From the NCBI RefSeq assembly GCF_021869535.1, contig NW_026262593.1, positions 68,598,322 through 68,662,321 on the forward strand: DNA of 64,000 bases, read 5' to 3'. Both the position numbers and the translations under genes were made by a program. Of this stretch, positions 35,961 to 48,949 are shown in pieces. Positions within the stretch are counted from its first letter, which is position 1, and the number at the start of each line of letters is the position of its first letter. The notes below the pieces were generated by a model. The model made no database searches and was not told the DNA's origin. It worked only from the letters and a program-made list of their open reading frames with translations. The stretch comes from Mytilus californianus. Its lineage: Eukaryota; Mollusca; Bivalvia; Mytilida; Mytilidae.

Positions 35961-38403
35961 CCGAAAACGGACGAACCGTACCTAATAAAAAATACATGAC
36001 ATAGCACTATATGATCGAGTTTTGCACCCTTGAATCTTCTAAAAACAGGTATACCCTATATATCTTAAGAAAGCAATTATATTAGCAACAAAAGTTATGC
36101 ATTGAATAAAGTGCACAGATCCGGGCTAAGGATTATTGAGCGCAAACATACCGAAAACGGCCAATCTTACCAAAAAAAAAGTACATGACCAAGCACGATA
36201 TGATTGAGTTTTTAGCCGTTGAATCATCTAAAAACAGGTATACCCTATAAATCCCAAGAAATCTAATATACTGGACAACAAAAGTTAAGTATTGAACATA
36301 GTGCACTGATCCGAGTTAAAGATTACTGAGCGCCAACCTACCGAAAACGGCCAAACTTACCAAAGAAAAAATACATGACCAAGCACGATATGATTGAGTT
36401 TTAAGCCCTTGAATCACCTAATAACAGGTATATCCTATATATCCTAAGAAAGCAAATGGACTGGGCAACAAAAGTTAAATACTGAATAAAGTGCACAGAT
36501 CCGGGCTAAGGATTATTGAGCGCAAACATACCGAAAACGGCCAATCTTACCAAAAAAAAAGTACATGACCAAGCACGATATGATTGAGTTTTTAGCCGTT
36601 GAATCATCTAATAACAGGTATATCCTATATATCCTAAGAAAGCAAATAGACTGGGCAACAAAAGTTAAGTACTGAATAAAGTGCACAGATCCGGGCTAAG
36701 GATTATTGATGGACAACATACCGAAAACGGCCGAACCTAACCTAAGAAAAAATACATGACCATGCAAGATTTGATCGAGTTTTGAAACCTTGTTACTAAA
36801 AACAGGTATATCCTATATATCCCAAGAAAATCTAATATACTGGACAACAAAAGTTAAGTATTGAACATAGTGCACTGATCCGGGTTAAGAATTACTGTGC
36901 GCAAACATACCGAAAACGGCCAAACTTACCAAAGAAAAAATACATGACCAAGCAATATACGATTGAGTTTTTAGCCCTTGAATCACGTAATAACAGGTAT
37001 ACCCTATATATCCCAAGATAGCTAATATACTGGACAACAAAAGCTAAGTATTGAACAGAGTGCACTGATCTGGGTTAAGGATTACTAAGCGCCAACATAC
37101 CGAAAACTGCCAAACTTACCAAAGAAAAAATACATGACCAGACACGATATGATTAAGTTTTTAGCCCTTGAATCAACTAATAACAGGTATATCCTATATA
37201 TCCTAAGAAAGCAAATGGGCTGGGCAACAAAAGTGAAGTACTGAATAAAGTGCACAGATCCGTGTTCAGGATTATTGCTTGACAACATACCGAAAACGGT
37301 CGAACCTGACCTAAGAAAAAATACATGACTAAGCACGATATGATCAAGTTTTGAACCCTTGACAAAAAGAAACAGGTATACCCTATATATTCATAGATAG
37401 CTAATACACTGGAAAACAAAAGTTAAGTATTGAAGAGAGTGCACTGATCCGAGTTAAAGATTACTGAGCGCCAACCTACCGAAAACGGCCAAACGTATCA
37501 AAGAAAAAGTACATGACCAAACACGATATGATTGAGTTTTTAGCCCATGAATCACCTAAAAACAGGTATATCCTATATATCATAAGAAAGCAAATGGACA
37601 TCGCAACAAAAGTTAAGTACTGAATAAAGTGCACAGATCCGGGTGAAGGATAATTGATTGACAACATAGCGAAATCGGCGGAACCTAACCTAAGAAAAAA
37701 TACTTGACCAAGCAATATATGATCAAGTTTTGAAAACTTGATACTAAAAACAGGTATACCCTATAAATCCCAATAAAGCTAATATACTGGACACCAAAAG
37801 TTAAGTATTGAACAGAGTGCACTGGTCCGGGTTAAGGATTACTGAGCGCCAGCATACCGAAAACGGCCAAACTTACCAAAGACAAAATACATGACCAAGC
37901 ACGATATGATTGAGTTTTTAGCCCTTGAATCACCTAATAACAGGTATATCCTATATATCCTAAGAAAGCAAATGGACTGGGCAACAAAAGTTAAGTACTG
38001 AATAAAGTGCACAGATCCGGGCTAAGGATAATTGAGCGAAAACATACCGAAAACGGCCAATCTTACCAAAAAAAAAGTACATGACCAAGCACGATATGAT
38101 TGAAAAACCCTTGAATCATCTAATAACAGGTATATCCTATATATCCTAAGAAAGCAAATAGACTGGGCAACAAAAGTTAAGTACTAAATAAAGTGCACAG
38201 ATCAGGGTGAAGGATAATTGATTGACAACATAGCGAAATCGGCGGAACCTAACCTAAGAAAAAATACATGACCAAGCAATATATGATCAAGTTTTGAAAA
38301 CTTGATACTAAAAACAGGTTAACGCTATATATCCCAAGAAAGCTAATATACTGGACAACAAAAGTTAAGTATTGAACAGAGTGCACTGGTCCGGGTTAAG
38401 GAT

Positions 38404-41200
38404 TACTGATTGACAACATACCGAAAACGGCCGAACCTAACCTAAGAAAAAATACATGACTAAGCACGATATGATCGAGTTTTGAACCCTTGATGGTAAA
38501 AACAGGTATACCCTATATATCCCAAGATCGCTTATATACTGGACAACAAAAGTTAAGTATTGAACATAGTGCAATGATCTGGGTTAAGGATAAATAAGCG
38601 CCAATATACCGAAAACTGCCAAACTTACCAAAGAAAAAGTACATGCCAAAGCACGATATGATTAAGTTTTTAGCCCTTGAATCAACTAATAACAGATATA
38701 TCCTGTATATCCCTAGAAAGAAAATGGCCTGTGCAACAAAAGTAAAATACTGAATAAAGTGCACAGATCCGGCTTAAGGATTATTGATTGACAACATACC
38801 GAAAACGGCCGAACTTAACCTAAGAAAAAAACATGACCAAGCACGATAAAATCGAGTTTTGAATCCTTAATTCTAAAAACAGGTATACCCTATATATCCC
38901 AAGAAAGCTAATATACTGGACAACAAAAGTTAAGTATTGAACATAGTGCACTGATCCGGGATAAGGATAGTTGAGCGTTAACATATCGAAAACGGCCAAA
39001 CTTACCAAAGAGAAAATACATAACCAAGCACGATATGATTGAGTTTTTCGACCTTGAATTCCCTTATAACAGGTATATCCTATATATCCTAAGAAACCAA
39101 ATGGACTGGACAACAAAAGTTAAGTACTGAATAAAGTGCACAGATCCGGGTTAAGGATAATTGATTAAAAACATACCGAATACGGCCGAACCTAACCTAA
39201 TAAAAAATACATAACCAAGCACGATAAAATCGAGTTTTAAACACTTAATACTAAAAACAGGTATACCCTATATATCACAAGAAAGCTAATATACTGGACA
39301 ACAAAAGTTAAGTATTGAACAGAGTGCACTGATCCGGGTTAAGGATTACTGAGAGCCAACATACCGAAAACGGCCAAACTTACCAAAGAAAAAATACATG
39401 ACCATGCACGATATGATTGAGTTTTTAGCCCTTGAATCATCTAATAACAGGTATATCCTATATATCCTAAGAAAGCAAATGAACTGGGCAACAAAATTTA
39501 AGTACTGAATAAAGTGCACATATCCGGGTGAAGGATAATTGATTGACAACATAGCGAAATCGGCGGAACCTAACCTAAGAAAAAATACACGACCAAGCAA
39601 TATATGATCAAGTTTTGAAAACTTAATACTAAAAACAGGTATACCCTATATATCCCAAGAAAGCTAATATACTGGACAACAAAAGTTAAGTATTCAACAG
39701 AGTGCACTGGTCCGGGTTAAGGATTACTGAGCGCCAACATACCGAAAACGGCCAAACTTACCAAAGAAAAAATACATGACCAAGCACGATATGATTGAGT
39801 TTTTACCCTTGAATCATCTCATAACAGGTATATCCTATATATCCTAAGAAAGCAAATAGACTGGGCAACAAAAGTTAAGTACTGAATAAAGTGCACAGAT
39901 CCGGGCTAAGGATTATTGATGGACAACATACCGAAAACGGCCGAACCTAACCTAAGAAAAAATACATGACCATGCAAGATTTGATCGAGTTTTGAAACCT
40001 TGATACTAAAAACAGGTATATCCTATATATCCCAAGAAATCTAATATACTGGACAACAAAAGTTAAGTATTGAACATAGTGCACTGTCCCGGGTTAAGAA
40101 TAACTGTGCGCAAACATACCGAAAGCGGCCAAACTTACCAAAGAAAAAGTACATGACCAAGCACGATATGATTGAGTTTTTAGCCCTTGAATCTCCTAAT
40201 AACAGGTTTATCCAATATATCATAAGAAGGCAATTGGACTGCGCAACAAAAGTTAAGTACTAAATAAAGTGCACAGATCCGGGTGAAGGATAATTGATTG
40301 ACAACATAGCGAAATCGGCGGAACCTAACCTAAGAAAAAATACATGACCAAGCAATATATGATCAAGTTTTGAAAACTTGATACTAAAAACAGGTTAACC
40401 CTATATATCCCAAGAAAGCTAATATACTGGACAACAAAAGTTAAGTATTGAACAGAGTGCACTGGTCCGGGTTAAGGATTACTGATTGACAACATACCGA
40501 AAACGGCCGAACCTAACCTAAGAAAAAATACATGACTAAGCACGATATGATCGAGTTTTGAACCCTTGATGATAAAAACAGGTATACCCTATATATCCCA
40601 AGTTCGCTTATATACTGGACAAATAAAGTTAAGTATTGAACATAGTGCAATGATCTGGGTTAAGGATAACTAAGCGCCAATATACCGAAAACTGCCAAAC
40701 TTACCAAAGAAAAAGTACATGCCAAAGCACGATATGATTAAGTTTTTAGCCCTTGAATCAACTAATAACAGATATATCCTGTATATCCCTAGAAAGAAAA
40801 TGGCCTGTGCAACAAAAGTAAAATACTGAATAAAGTGCACAGATCCGGCTTAAGGATTATTGATTGACAACATACCGAAAACGGCCGAACTTAACCTAAG
40901 AAAAAAAACATGACCAAGCACGATAAAATCGAGTTTTGAATCTTTAATTCTAAAAACAGGTATACCCTATATATCCCAAGAAAGCTAATATACTGGACAA
41001 CAAAAGTTAAGTACTGAACATAGTGCACTGATCCGAGTTAAGGATAGTTGAGCGTTAACATATCGAAAACGGCCAAACTTACCAAAGAGAAAATACATGA
41101 CCAAGCACGATAGGATTGAGTTTTTAGACCTTGAATTCCCTTATAACAGGTATATCCTATATATCCTAAGAAACCAAATGGACTGGACAACAAAAGTTAA
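38404..41200 (+). repeat. Eleven-monomer duplication, offset about 2076 bp
   Basis: The run starting TACTGATTGACAACATACC and containing CGCTTATATACTGG, TAAGCGCCAATATACC, TGCCAAAGCACG, CTTAATTCTAAAAACAGG and GAATTCCCTTATAACAGG occurs at 38404-39110 and 40480-41190. The GATCGC/GTTCGC mark lies at 38526 and 40602. A partial third copy begins at 43300. Confidence 0.8.
40290..40477 (+). repeat. Representative B' monomer (188 bp)
   Basis: This is a typical B' unit: ATAATTGATTGACAACATAG, GCGAAATCGGCGGAACC, AAGCAATATATG, the interrupted palindrome at 40362-40382, and a tail reading GTGCACTGGTCCGGG rather than the usual CTGATCCGGG. The same composite of changes marks roughly thirty monomers between 16 and 61 kb, so B' is one lineage that has been amplified. 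Confidence 0.85.
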
Positions 41201-41219
41201 GTACTGAATAAAGTGCACA

Positions 41220-43187
41220 GATCCGGGCTAAGGATTATTGAGCGCAAAAATACCGAAAACGGCCAATCTTACCAAAGAAAAAGTACATGACCAAGCACGA
41301 TATGATTGAGTTTTTAGCCCTTGAATCATCTAATAACAGGTATATCCTATTTATCCTAAGAAAGCAAATAGACTGGGCAACAAAAGTAAAGTACTGAATA
41401 AAGTGCACAGATCCGGGCTAAGGATTATTGATTGACAACATAGCGAAATCGGCGGAACCTAACCTAAGAAAAAATACATGACCATGCAAGATTTGATCGA
41501 GTTTTGAAAACTTGATACTAACAACAGGTTTGTCCTATATATCCCAAGAAAGCTAATATACTGGACAACAAAAGTTAAGTATTGAACATAGTGCACTGTC
41601 CCGGGTCAAGAATTACTGTGCGCAGACATAACGAAAACGGCCAAACTTACCAAAGAAAAAGTACATGACCAAGCACGATATGATTGAGTTTTTAGCCCTT
41701 GAATCACCTAATAACAGGTATATCCTATATATCATAAGAAGGCAAATGGACTGCGCAACAAAAGTTAAGTACTAAATAAAGTGCACAGATCCGGGTGAAG
41801 GATAATTGATTGAAAACATAGCGAAATCGGCGGAACCTAACCTAAGAAAAAATACATGACCAAGCAATATATGATCAAGTTTTGAAAACTTGATACTAAA
41901 AACAGGTATACCCTATATATCCCAAGAAAGCTAATATACTGGACAACAAAAGTTAAGCATTGAACAGAGTGCACTGGTCCGGGTTAAGGATTACTGATTG
42001 ACAACATACCGAAAACGGCCGAACCTAACCTAAGAAAAAATACATGACTAAGCACGATATGATTGAGTTTTGAACCCTTGATGATAAAAACAGGTATACC
42101 CTATATATCCCAAGATAGCTTATATACTAGACAACAAAAGTTAAGTATTGAACATAGTGCAATGATGTGCATTAAGGATAACTAAGCGCCAATATACCGA
42201 AAACTGCCGAACTTACCAAAGAAAAAATACATGACCAAGCACGATATGATTGAGTTTTTAGCCCTTGAACCAACTAATAACAGATATATCCTATATATAC
42301 CTAGAAAGCAAATGGCCTGTGCAACAAAAGTAAAATACTGAATAAAGTGCACAGATCCGGGTTAAGGATTATTGATGGACAACATACCGAAAACGGCCGA
42401 ACCTAACCTAAGAAAGAAACATGATTAAGCACGATTAAATCGAGTTTTGAATCCTTAATACTAAAAACAGGTATACCCTATATATCCCAAGAAAGCTAAT
42501 ATACTGGACAACAAAAGTAAAGTATTGAACATAGTGCTCTGATCCGGGTTTAGGATAGTTGAGCGTTAACATACCGAAAACGGCCAAACTTACCAAAGAG
42601 AAAATACATGACCAAGCACGATATGATTGAGTTTTTAGCCCTTGAATCATCTAATAACAGGTATATCCTATATATCCTAAGAAAGCAAATGAACTGGGCA
42701 ACAAAATTTAAGTACTGAATAAAGTGCACAGATCCGGGTGAAGGATAATTGATTGACAACATAGCAAAATCGGCGGAACCTAACCTAAGAAAAAATACAC
42801 GACCAAGCAATATATGATCAAGTTTTGAAAACTTGATACTGAAAACAGGTATACCCTATATATCCGAAGAAAGCTAATATACTGGACAACAAAAGTTAAG
42901 TATTGAACAGAGTGCACTGGTCCGGGTTAAGGATTACTGAGCGCCAACATACCGAAAACGGTCAAACTTACCAAAGAAAAAATACATGACCAAGCACGAT
43001 ATGATTGAGTTTTTAGCCCATGAATCACCTACTAACAGGTATGTCCTATATATCCTAAGAAAGCAAATGAACTGGGCAACAAAATTTAAGTACTAAATAA
43101 AGTGCACAGATCCGGGTGAAGGATAATTGATTGACAACATAGCGAAATCGGCGGAACCTAACCTAAGAAAAAATACATGACCAAGCA
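41220..43187 (+). repeat. 2-kb segmental duplication, copy 1 (offset 4122 bp)
   Basis: It is collinear with 45342-47309. Marks are GAGCGCAAA at 41240 and 45362, GTGCGCAGACATA at 41618 and 45740, GAGCGTTAAC at 42561 and 46683, and CGGTCAAACTTACC near 42959 and 47081. All keep an offset of exactly 4122 bp. The copies part at AAGCAATATATG versus AAGCACGATAAA. Confidence 0.9.
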
Positions 43188-44379
43188 ATATATGATCAAG
43201 TTTTGAAAACTTGATACTAAAAACAGGTATACCCTATATATCCCAAGAAAGCTAATATACTGGACAACAAAAGTTAAGTATTGAACAGAGTGCACGAAAA
43301 CGGCTGAACCTAACCTAAGAAAAAATACATGACTAAGCACGATATGATCGAGTTTTGAACCCTTGATGGTAAAAACAGGTATACCCTATATATCCCAAGA
43401 TAGCTTATATACTGGACAACAAAAGTTAAGTATTGAACATAGTGCAATGATCTGGGTTAAGGATAACTAAGCGCCAATATACCGAAAACTGCCAAACTTA
43501 CCAAAGAAAAAGTACATGCCAAAGCACGATATGATTAAGTTTTTAGCCCTTGAATCAACTAATAACAGATATATCCTGTATATCCCTAGAAAGAAAATGG
43601 CCTGTTCAACAAAAGTAAAATACTGAATAAAGTGCACAGATCCGGCTTAAGGATTATTGATTGACAACATACCGAAAACGGCCGAACTTAACCTAAGAAA
43701 AAAAAACATGACCAAGCACGATAAAATCGAGTTTTGAATCCTTAATACTAAAAACAGGTATACCCTATATATCCCAAGAAAGCTAATATACTGGACAACA
43801 AAAGTTAAGTATTGAACAGACTGCACTGATCCGGGTTAAGGATTACTGAGCGCCAACATACCGAAAACGGCCAAACTTACCAAAGAAAAAGTACATGACC
43901 ATGCACGATATGATTGAGTTTTTAGCCCATGAATCATCTAATAACAGGTATATCCTATATATCCTAAGAAAGCAAATGAACTGGGCAACAAAATTTATGT
44001 ACTGAATAAAGTGCACATATCCGGGTGAAGGATAATTGATTGACAACATAGCGAAATCGGCGGAACCTAACCTAAGAAAAAATACACGACCAAGCAATAT
44101 ATGATCAAGTTTTGAAAACTTAATACTAAAAACAGGTATACCATATATATCCCAAGAAAGCTAATATACTGGACAACAAAAGTTAAGTATTGAACAGAGT
44201 GCACTGGTCCGGGTTAAGGATTACTGAGCGCCAACATACCGAAAACGGCCAAACTTACCAAAGAAAAAATACATGACCAAGCTCGATATGATTGAGTTTT
44301 TAGCCCATGAATCACCTAATAACAGGTATATCCTATATATCATAAGAAAGCAAATGGACTTCGCAACAAAAGTTAAGTA

Positions 44380-45350
44380 CTAAATAAAGTGCACAGATCC
44401 GGGTGAAGGGTAATTGATTGACAACATAGCGAAATCGGCTGAACCTAACCTAAGAAAAAATACATGACCAAGCAATATATGATCAAGTTTTGAAAACTTG
44501 ACACTAAAAACAGGTATACCCTATATATCACAAGAAAGCTAATATACTGGACAACAAAAGTTAAGTATTGAACAGAGTGCACTGGTCCGGATTAAGGATT
44601 ACTGAGCGCCAGCATACCGAAAACGGCCAAACTTACCAAAGAAAAAATACATGACCAAGCACGATATGATTGAGTTTTTAGCCCTTGAATCACCTAATAA
44701 CAGGTATATCCTATATATCCTAAGAAAGAAGATGGACTGGGCAACAAAAGTTAAGTACTGAATAAAGTGCACAGATCCGGGTGAAGGATTATTGAGCGCA
44801 AACATACCGAAAACGACCAATCTTACCAAAGAAAAAGTACATGACCAAGCACGATATGATTGAGTTTTTAGCCCTTGAATCATCTAATAACAGGTATTTC
44901 CTTTATATCCTAAGAAAGCAAATAGACTGGACAACAAAAGTAAAGTACTGAATAAAGTGCACAGATCCGGGTGAAGGATAATTGATTGACAACATAGCGA
45001 AATCGGCGGAACCTAACCTAAAAAAAAATACATGACCAAGCAATATATGATCAAGTTTTGAAAACTTGACACTAAAAACAGGTATACCCTATATATCACA
45101 AGAAAGCTAATATACTGGACAACAAAAGTTAAGTATTGAACAGAGTGCACTGGTCCGGGTTAAGGATTACTGAGCGCCAGCATACCGAAAACGGCCAAAC
45201 TTACCAAAGAAAAAATACATGACCAAGCACGATATGATTGAGTTTTTAGCCCTTGAATCACCTAATAACAGGTATATCCTATATATCCTAAGAAAGCAAA
45301 TGGACTGGGCAACAAAAGTTAAGTACTGAATTAAGTGCACAGATCCGGGC
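44380..45350 (+). repeat. Three-monomer repeat, 568 bp
   Basis: The phrase ACACTAAAAACAGG with CCCTATATATCACAAG occurs at 44501 and 45069, 568 bp apart. The unit contains two adjacent A-type monomers and one B', so it departs from the A/B dimer rule. Confidence 0.8.
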
Positions 45351-47309
45351 TAAGGATTATTGAGCGCAAACATACCGAAAACGGCCAATCTTACCAAAGA
45401 AAAAGTACATGACCAAGCACGATATGATTGAGTTTTTAGCCCTTGAATCATCTAATAACAGGTATATCCTATATATCCTAAGAAAGCAAATAGACTGGGC
45501 AACAAAAGTAAAGTACTGAATAAAGTGCACAGATCCGGGCTAAGGATTATTGATTGACAACATAGCGAAATCGGCGGAACCTAACCTAAGAAAAAATACA
45601 TGACCATGCAAGATTTGATCGAGTTTTGAAAACTTGATACTAAAAACAGGTTTATCCTATATATCCCAAGAAAGCTAATATACTGGACAACAAAAGTTAA
45701 GTATTGAACATAGTGCACTGTCCGGGGTCAAGAATTACTGTGCGCAGACATACCGAAAACGGCCAAACTTACCAAAGAAAAAGTACATGACCAAGCACGA
45801 TATGATTGAGTTTTTAGCCCTTGAATCACCTAATAACAGGTATATCCTATATATCATAAGAAGGCAAATGGACTGTGCAACAAAAGTAAAGTACTAAATA
45901 AAGTGCACAGATCCGGGTGAAGGATAATTGATTGAAAACATAGCGAAATCGGCGGAACCTAACCTAAGAAAAAATACATAACCAAGCAATATATAATCAA
46001 GTTTTGAAAACTTGATACTAAAAACAGGTATACCCTATATATCCCAAGAAAGCTAGTATACTGGACAACAAAAGTTAAGCATTGAACAGAGTGCACTGGT
46101 CCGGGTTAAGGATTACTGATTGACAACATACCGAAAACGGCCGAACCTAACCTAAGAAAAAGTACATGACTAAGCACGATATGATTGAGTTTTGAACCCT
46201 TGATGATAAAAACAGGTATACCCTATATATCCCAAGATAGCTTATATACTAGACAACAAAAGTTAAGTATTGAACATAGTGCAATGATGTGCATTAAGGA
46301 TAACTAAGCGCCAATATACCGAAAACTGCCGAACTTGCCAAAGAAAAAGTACATGACCAAGCACGATATGATTGAGTTTTTAGCCCTTGAACCAACTAAT
46401 AACAGATATATCCTATATATACCTAGAAAGCAAATGGCCTGTGCAACAAAAGTAAAATAATGAATAAAGTGCACAGATCCGGGTTAAGGATTATTGATGG
46501 ACAACATACCGAAAACGGCCGAACCTAACCTAAGAAAGAAACATGATTAAGCACGATTAAATCGAGTTTTGAATCCTTAATACTAAAAACAGGTATACCC
46601 TATATATCCCAAGAAAGCTAATATACTGGACAACAAAAGTTAAGTATTGAACATAGTGCACTGATCCGGGTTTAGGATAGTTGAGCGTTAACATACCGAA
46701 AACGGCCAAACTTACCAAAGAGAAAATACATGACCAAGCACGATATGATTGAGTTTTTAGCCCTTGAATCATCTAATAACAGGTATATCCTATATATCCT
46801 AAGAAAGCAAATGAACTAGGCAAAAAAATTTAAGTACTGAATAAAGTGCACAGATCCGGGTGAAGGATAATTGATTGACAACATAGCGAAATCGGCGGAA
46901 CCTAACCTAAGAAAAAATACACGACCAAGCAATATATGATCAAGTTTTGGAAACTTGATACTGAAAACAGGTATACCCTATATATCCCAAGAAAGCTAAT
47001 ATACTGGACAACAAAAGTTAAGTATTGAACAGAGTGCACTGGTCCGGGTTAAGGATTACTGAGCGCCAACATACCGAAAACGGTCAAACTTACCAAAGAA
47101 AAAATACATGACCAAGCACGATATGATTGAGTTTTTAGTCCATGAATCACCTAATAACAGGTATATCCTATATATCCTAAGAAAGCAAATGAACTGGGCA
47201 ACAAAATTTAAGTACTGAATAAAGTGCACAGATCCGGGTGAAGGATAATTGATTGACAACATAGCGAAATCGGCGGAACCTAACCTAAGAAAAAATACAT
47301 GACCAAGCA
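45342..47309 (+). repeat. 2-kb segmental duplication, copy 2 (offset 4122 bp)
   Basis: It is the partner of 41220-43187. The unchanged offset shows that no net indel separates the copies across four markers spread over 1.7 kb, which argues for recent duplication or gene conversion. Confidence 0.9.
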
Positions 47310-48949
47310 CGATAAAATCGAGTTTTGAATCCTTAATACTAAAAACAGGTATACCCTATATATCCCAAGAAAGCTAATATACTGGACAACAAAAGTTAAG
47401 TATTGAACATAGTGCACTGATCCGGGTTAAGGATAGTTGAGCGTTAACATATCGAAAACGGCCAAACTTACCAAAGAGAAAATACATGACCAAGCACGAT
47501 AGGATTGAGTTTTTAGACCTTAAATTCCCTTATAACAGGTATATCCTATATATCCTAAGAAACCAAATGGACTGGACAACAAAAGTAAAGTACTAAATAA
47601 AGTGCACAGATCCGGGTTAAGGATAATTGATTAAAAACATACCGAATACGGCCGAACCTAACCTAATAAAAAATACATAACCAAGCACGATAAAATCGTG
47701 TTTTGAACACTTAATACTAAAAACAGGTATACCCTATATATCCCAAGAAAGCTAATATACTGGACGACAAAAGTTAAGTATTGAACATAGTGCTCTGATC
47801 CGGGTTAAGAATAGTTGCGCGTTAACATACCGAAAACGGCCAAACTTACCAAAGAGTAAAAAAAATGACCAAGCACGATATGATTGAGTTTTTAGCCCAT
47901 GAATCATCTAATAACAGGTATATCCTATATATCCTAAGAAAGCAAATGAACTGGGCAACAAAATTTAAGTACTGAATAAAGTGCACAGATCCGGGTGAAG
48001 GATAATTGATTGACAACATAGCAAAATCGGCGGAACCTAAACTAAGAAAAAATACACGACCAAGCAATATATGATCAAGTTTTGAAAACTTTATACTAAA
48101 AACAGGTATACCCTATATATCCCAAGAAAGCTAATATACTGGACAACAAAAGTTAAGTATTGAACAGAGTGCACTGGTCCGGGTTAAGGATTACTGAGCG
48201 CCAACATACCGAAAACGGCCAAACTTACCAAAGAAAAAATACATGACCAAGCACGATATGATTGAGTTTTTAGCCTTTGAATCACCTAATAACAGGTATA
48301 TCCTATATATCATAAGAAGGCAAATGGACTGCGCAACAAAAGTTAAGTACTAAATAAAGTGCACAGATCCGGGTGAAGGATAATTGATTGACACCATAGT
48401 GAAATCGGCGGAACCTAACCTAAGAAAAAATACATGACCAAGAAATATATGATCAAATTTTGAAAACTTGACACTAAAAACAGGTATACCCTATATATCA
48501 CAAGAAAGCTAATATACTGGACAACAAAAGTTAAGTATTAAACAGAGTGCACTGGTCCGGGTTAAGGATTACTGAGCGCCACCATACCGAAAACGGCCAA
48601 ACTTACGAAAGAAAAAATACATGACCAAGCACGATATGATTGAGTTTTTAGCCCTTGAATCACTTAATAACAGGTATATCCTATACATCCTAAGAAAGCA
48701 AATAGACTGGGCAACAAAAGTTAAGTACTGAATAAAGTGCACAGATCCGGGCTAAGGATTATTGAGCGCAAACATTCCGAAAACGGCCAATCTTACCAAA
48801 GAAAAAGTACATGACCAAGCACGATATGATTGAGTTTTTAGCCCTTGAATCATCTAATAACAGGTATATCCTATACATCCTAAGAAAGCAATTAGACTGG
48901 GCAACAAAATTTAAGTACTGAATAAAGTGCACAGATCCGGGCTAAGTAT

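Larger units (their letters stand above)
26250..38400 (+). repeat. Satellite block 4c: mosaic of diverged A/B dimers and duplications
   Basis: Monomers here are more heterogeneous. Variants include CCGTACCTAAAAAAAAATAC with AATTTCCACCCTTGAATC near 28.1, 28.5, 30.7 and 33.45 kb, GAGCTATAACC, and CCATGCAAGATTTGATCG from 33.06 kb on. A 380-bp dimer is duplicated in tandem at 28.1-28.9 kb, and another 379-bp step occurs at 36.14-36.9 kb. Hybrid or truncated monomers lie at 31528, 35900 and 38101. No insertion of foreign DNA is seen. Confidence 0.88.
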
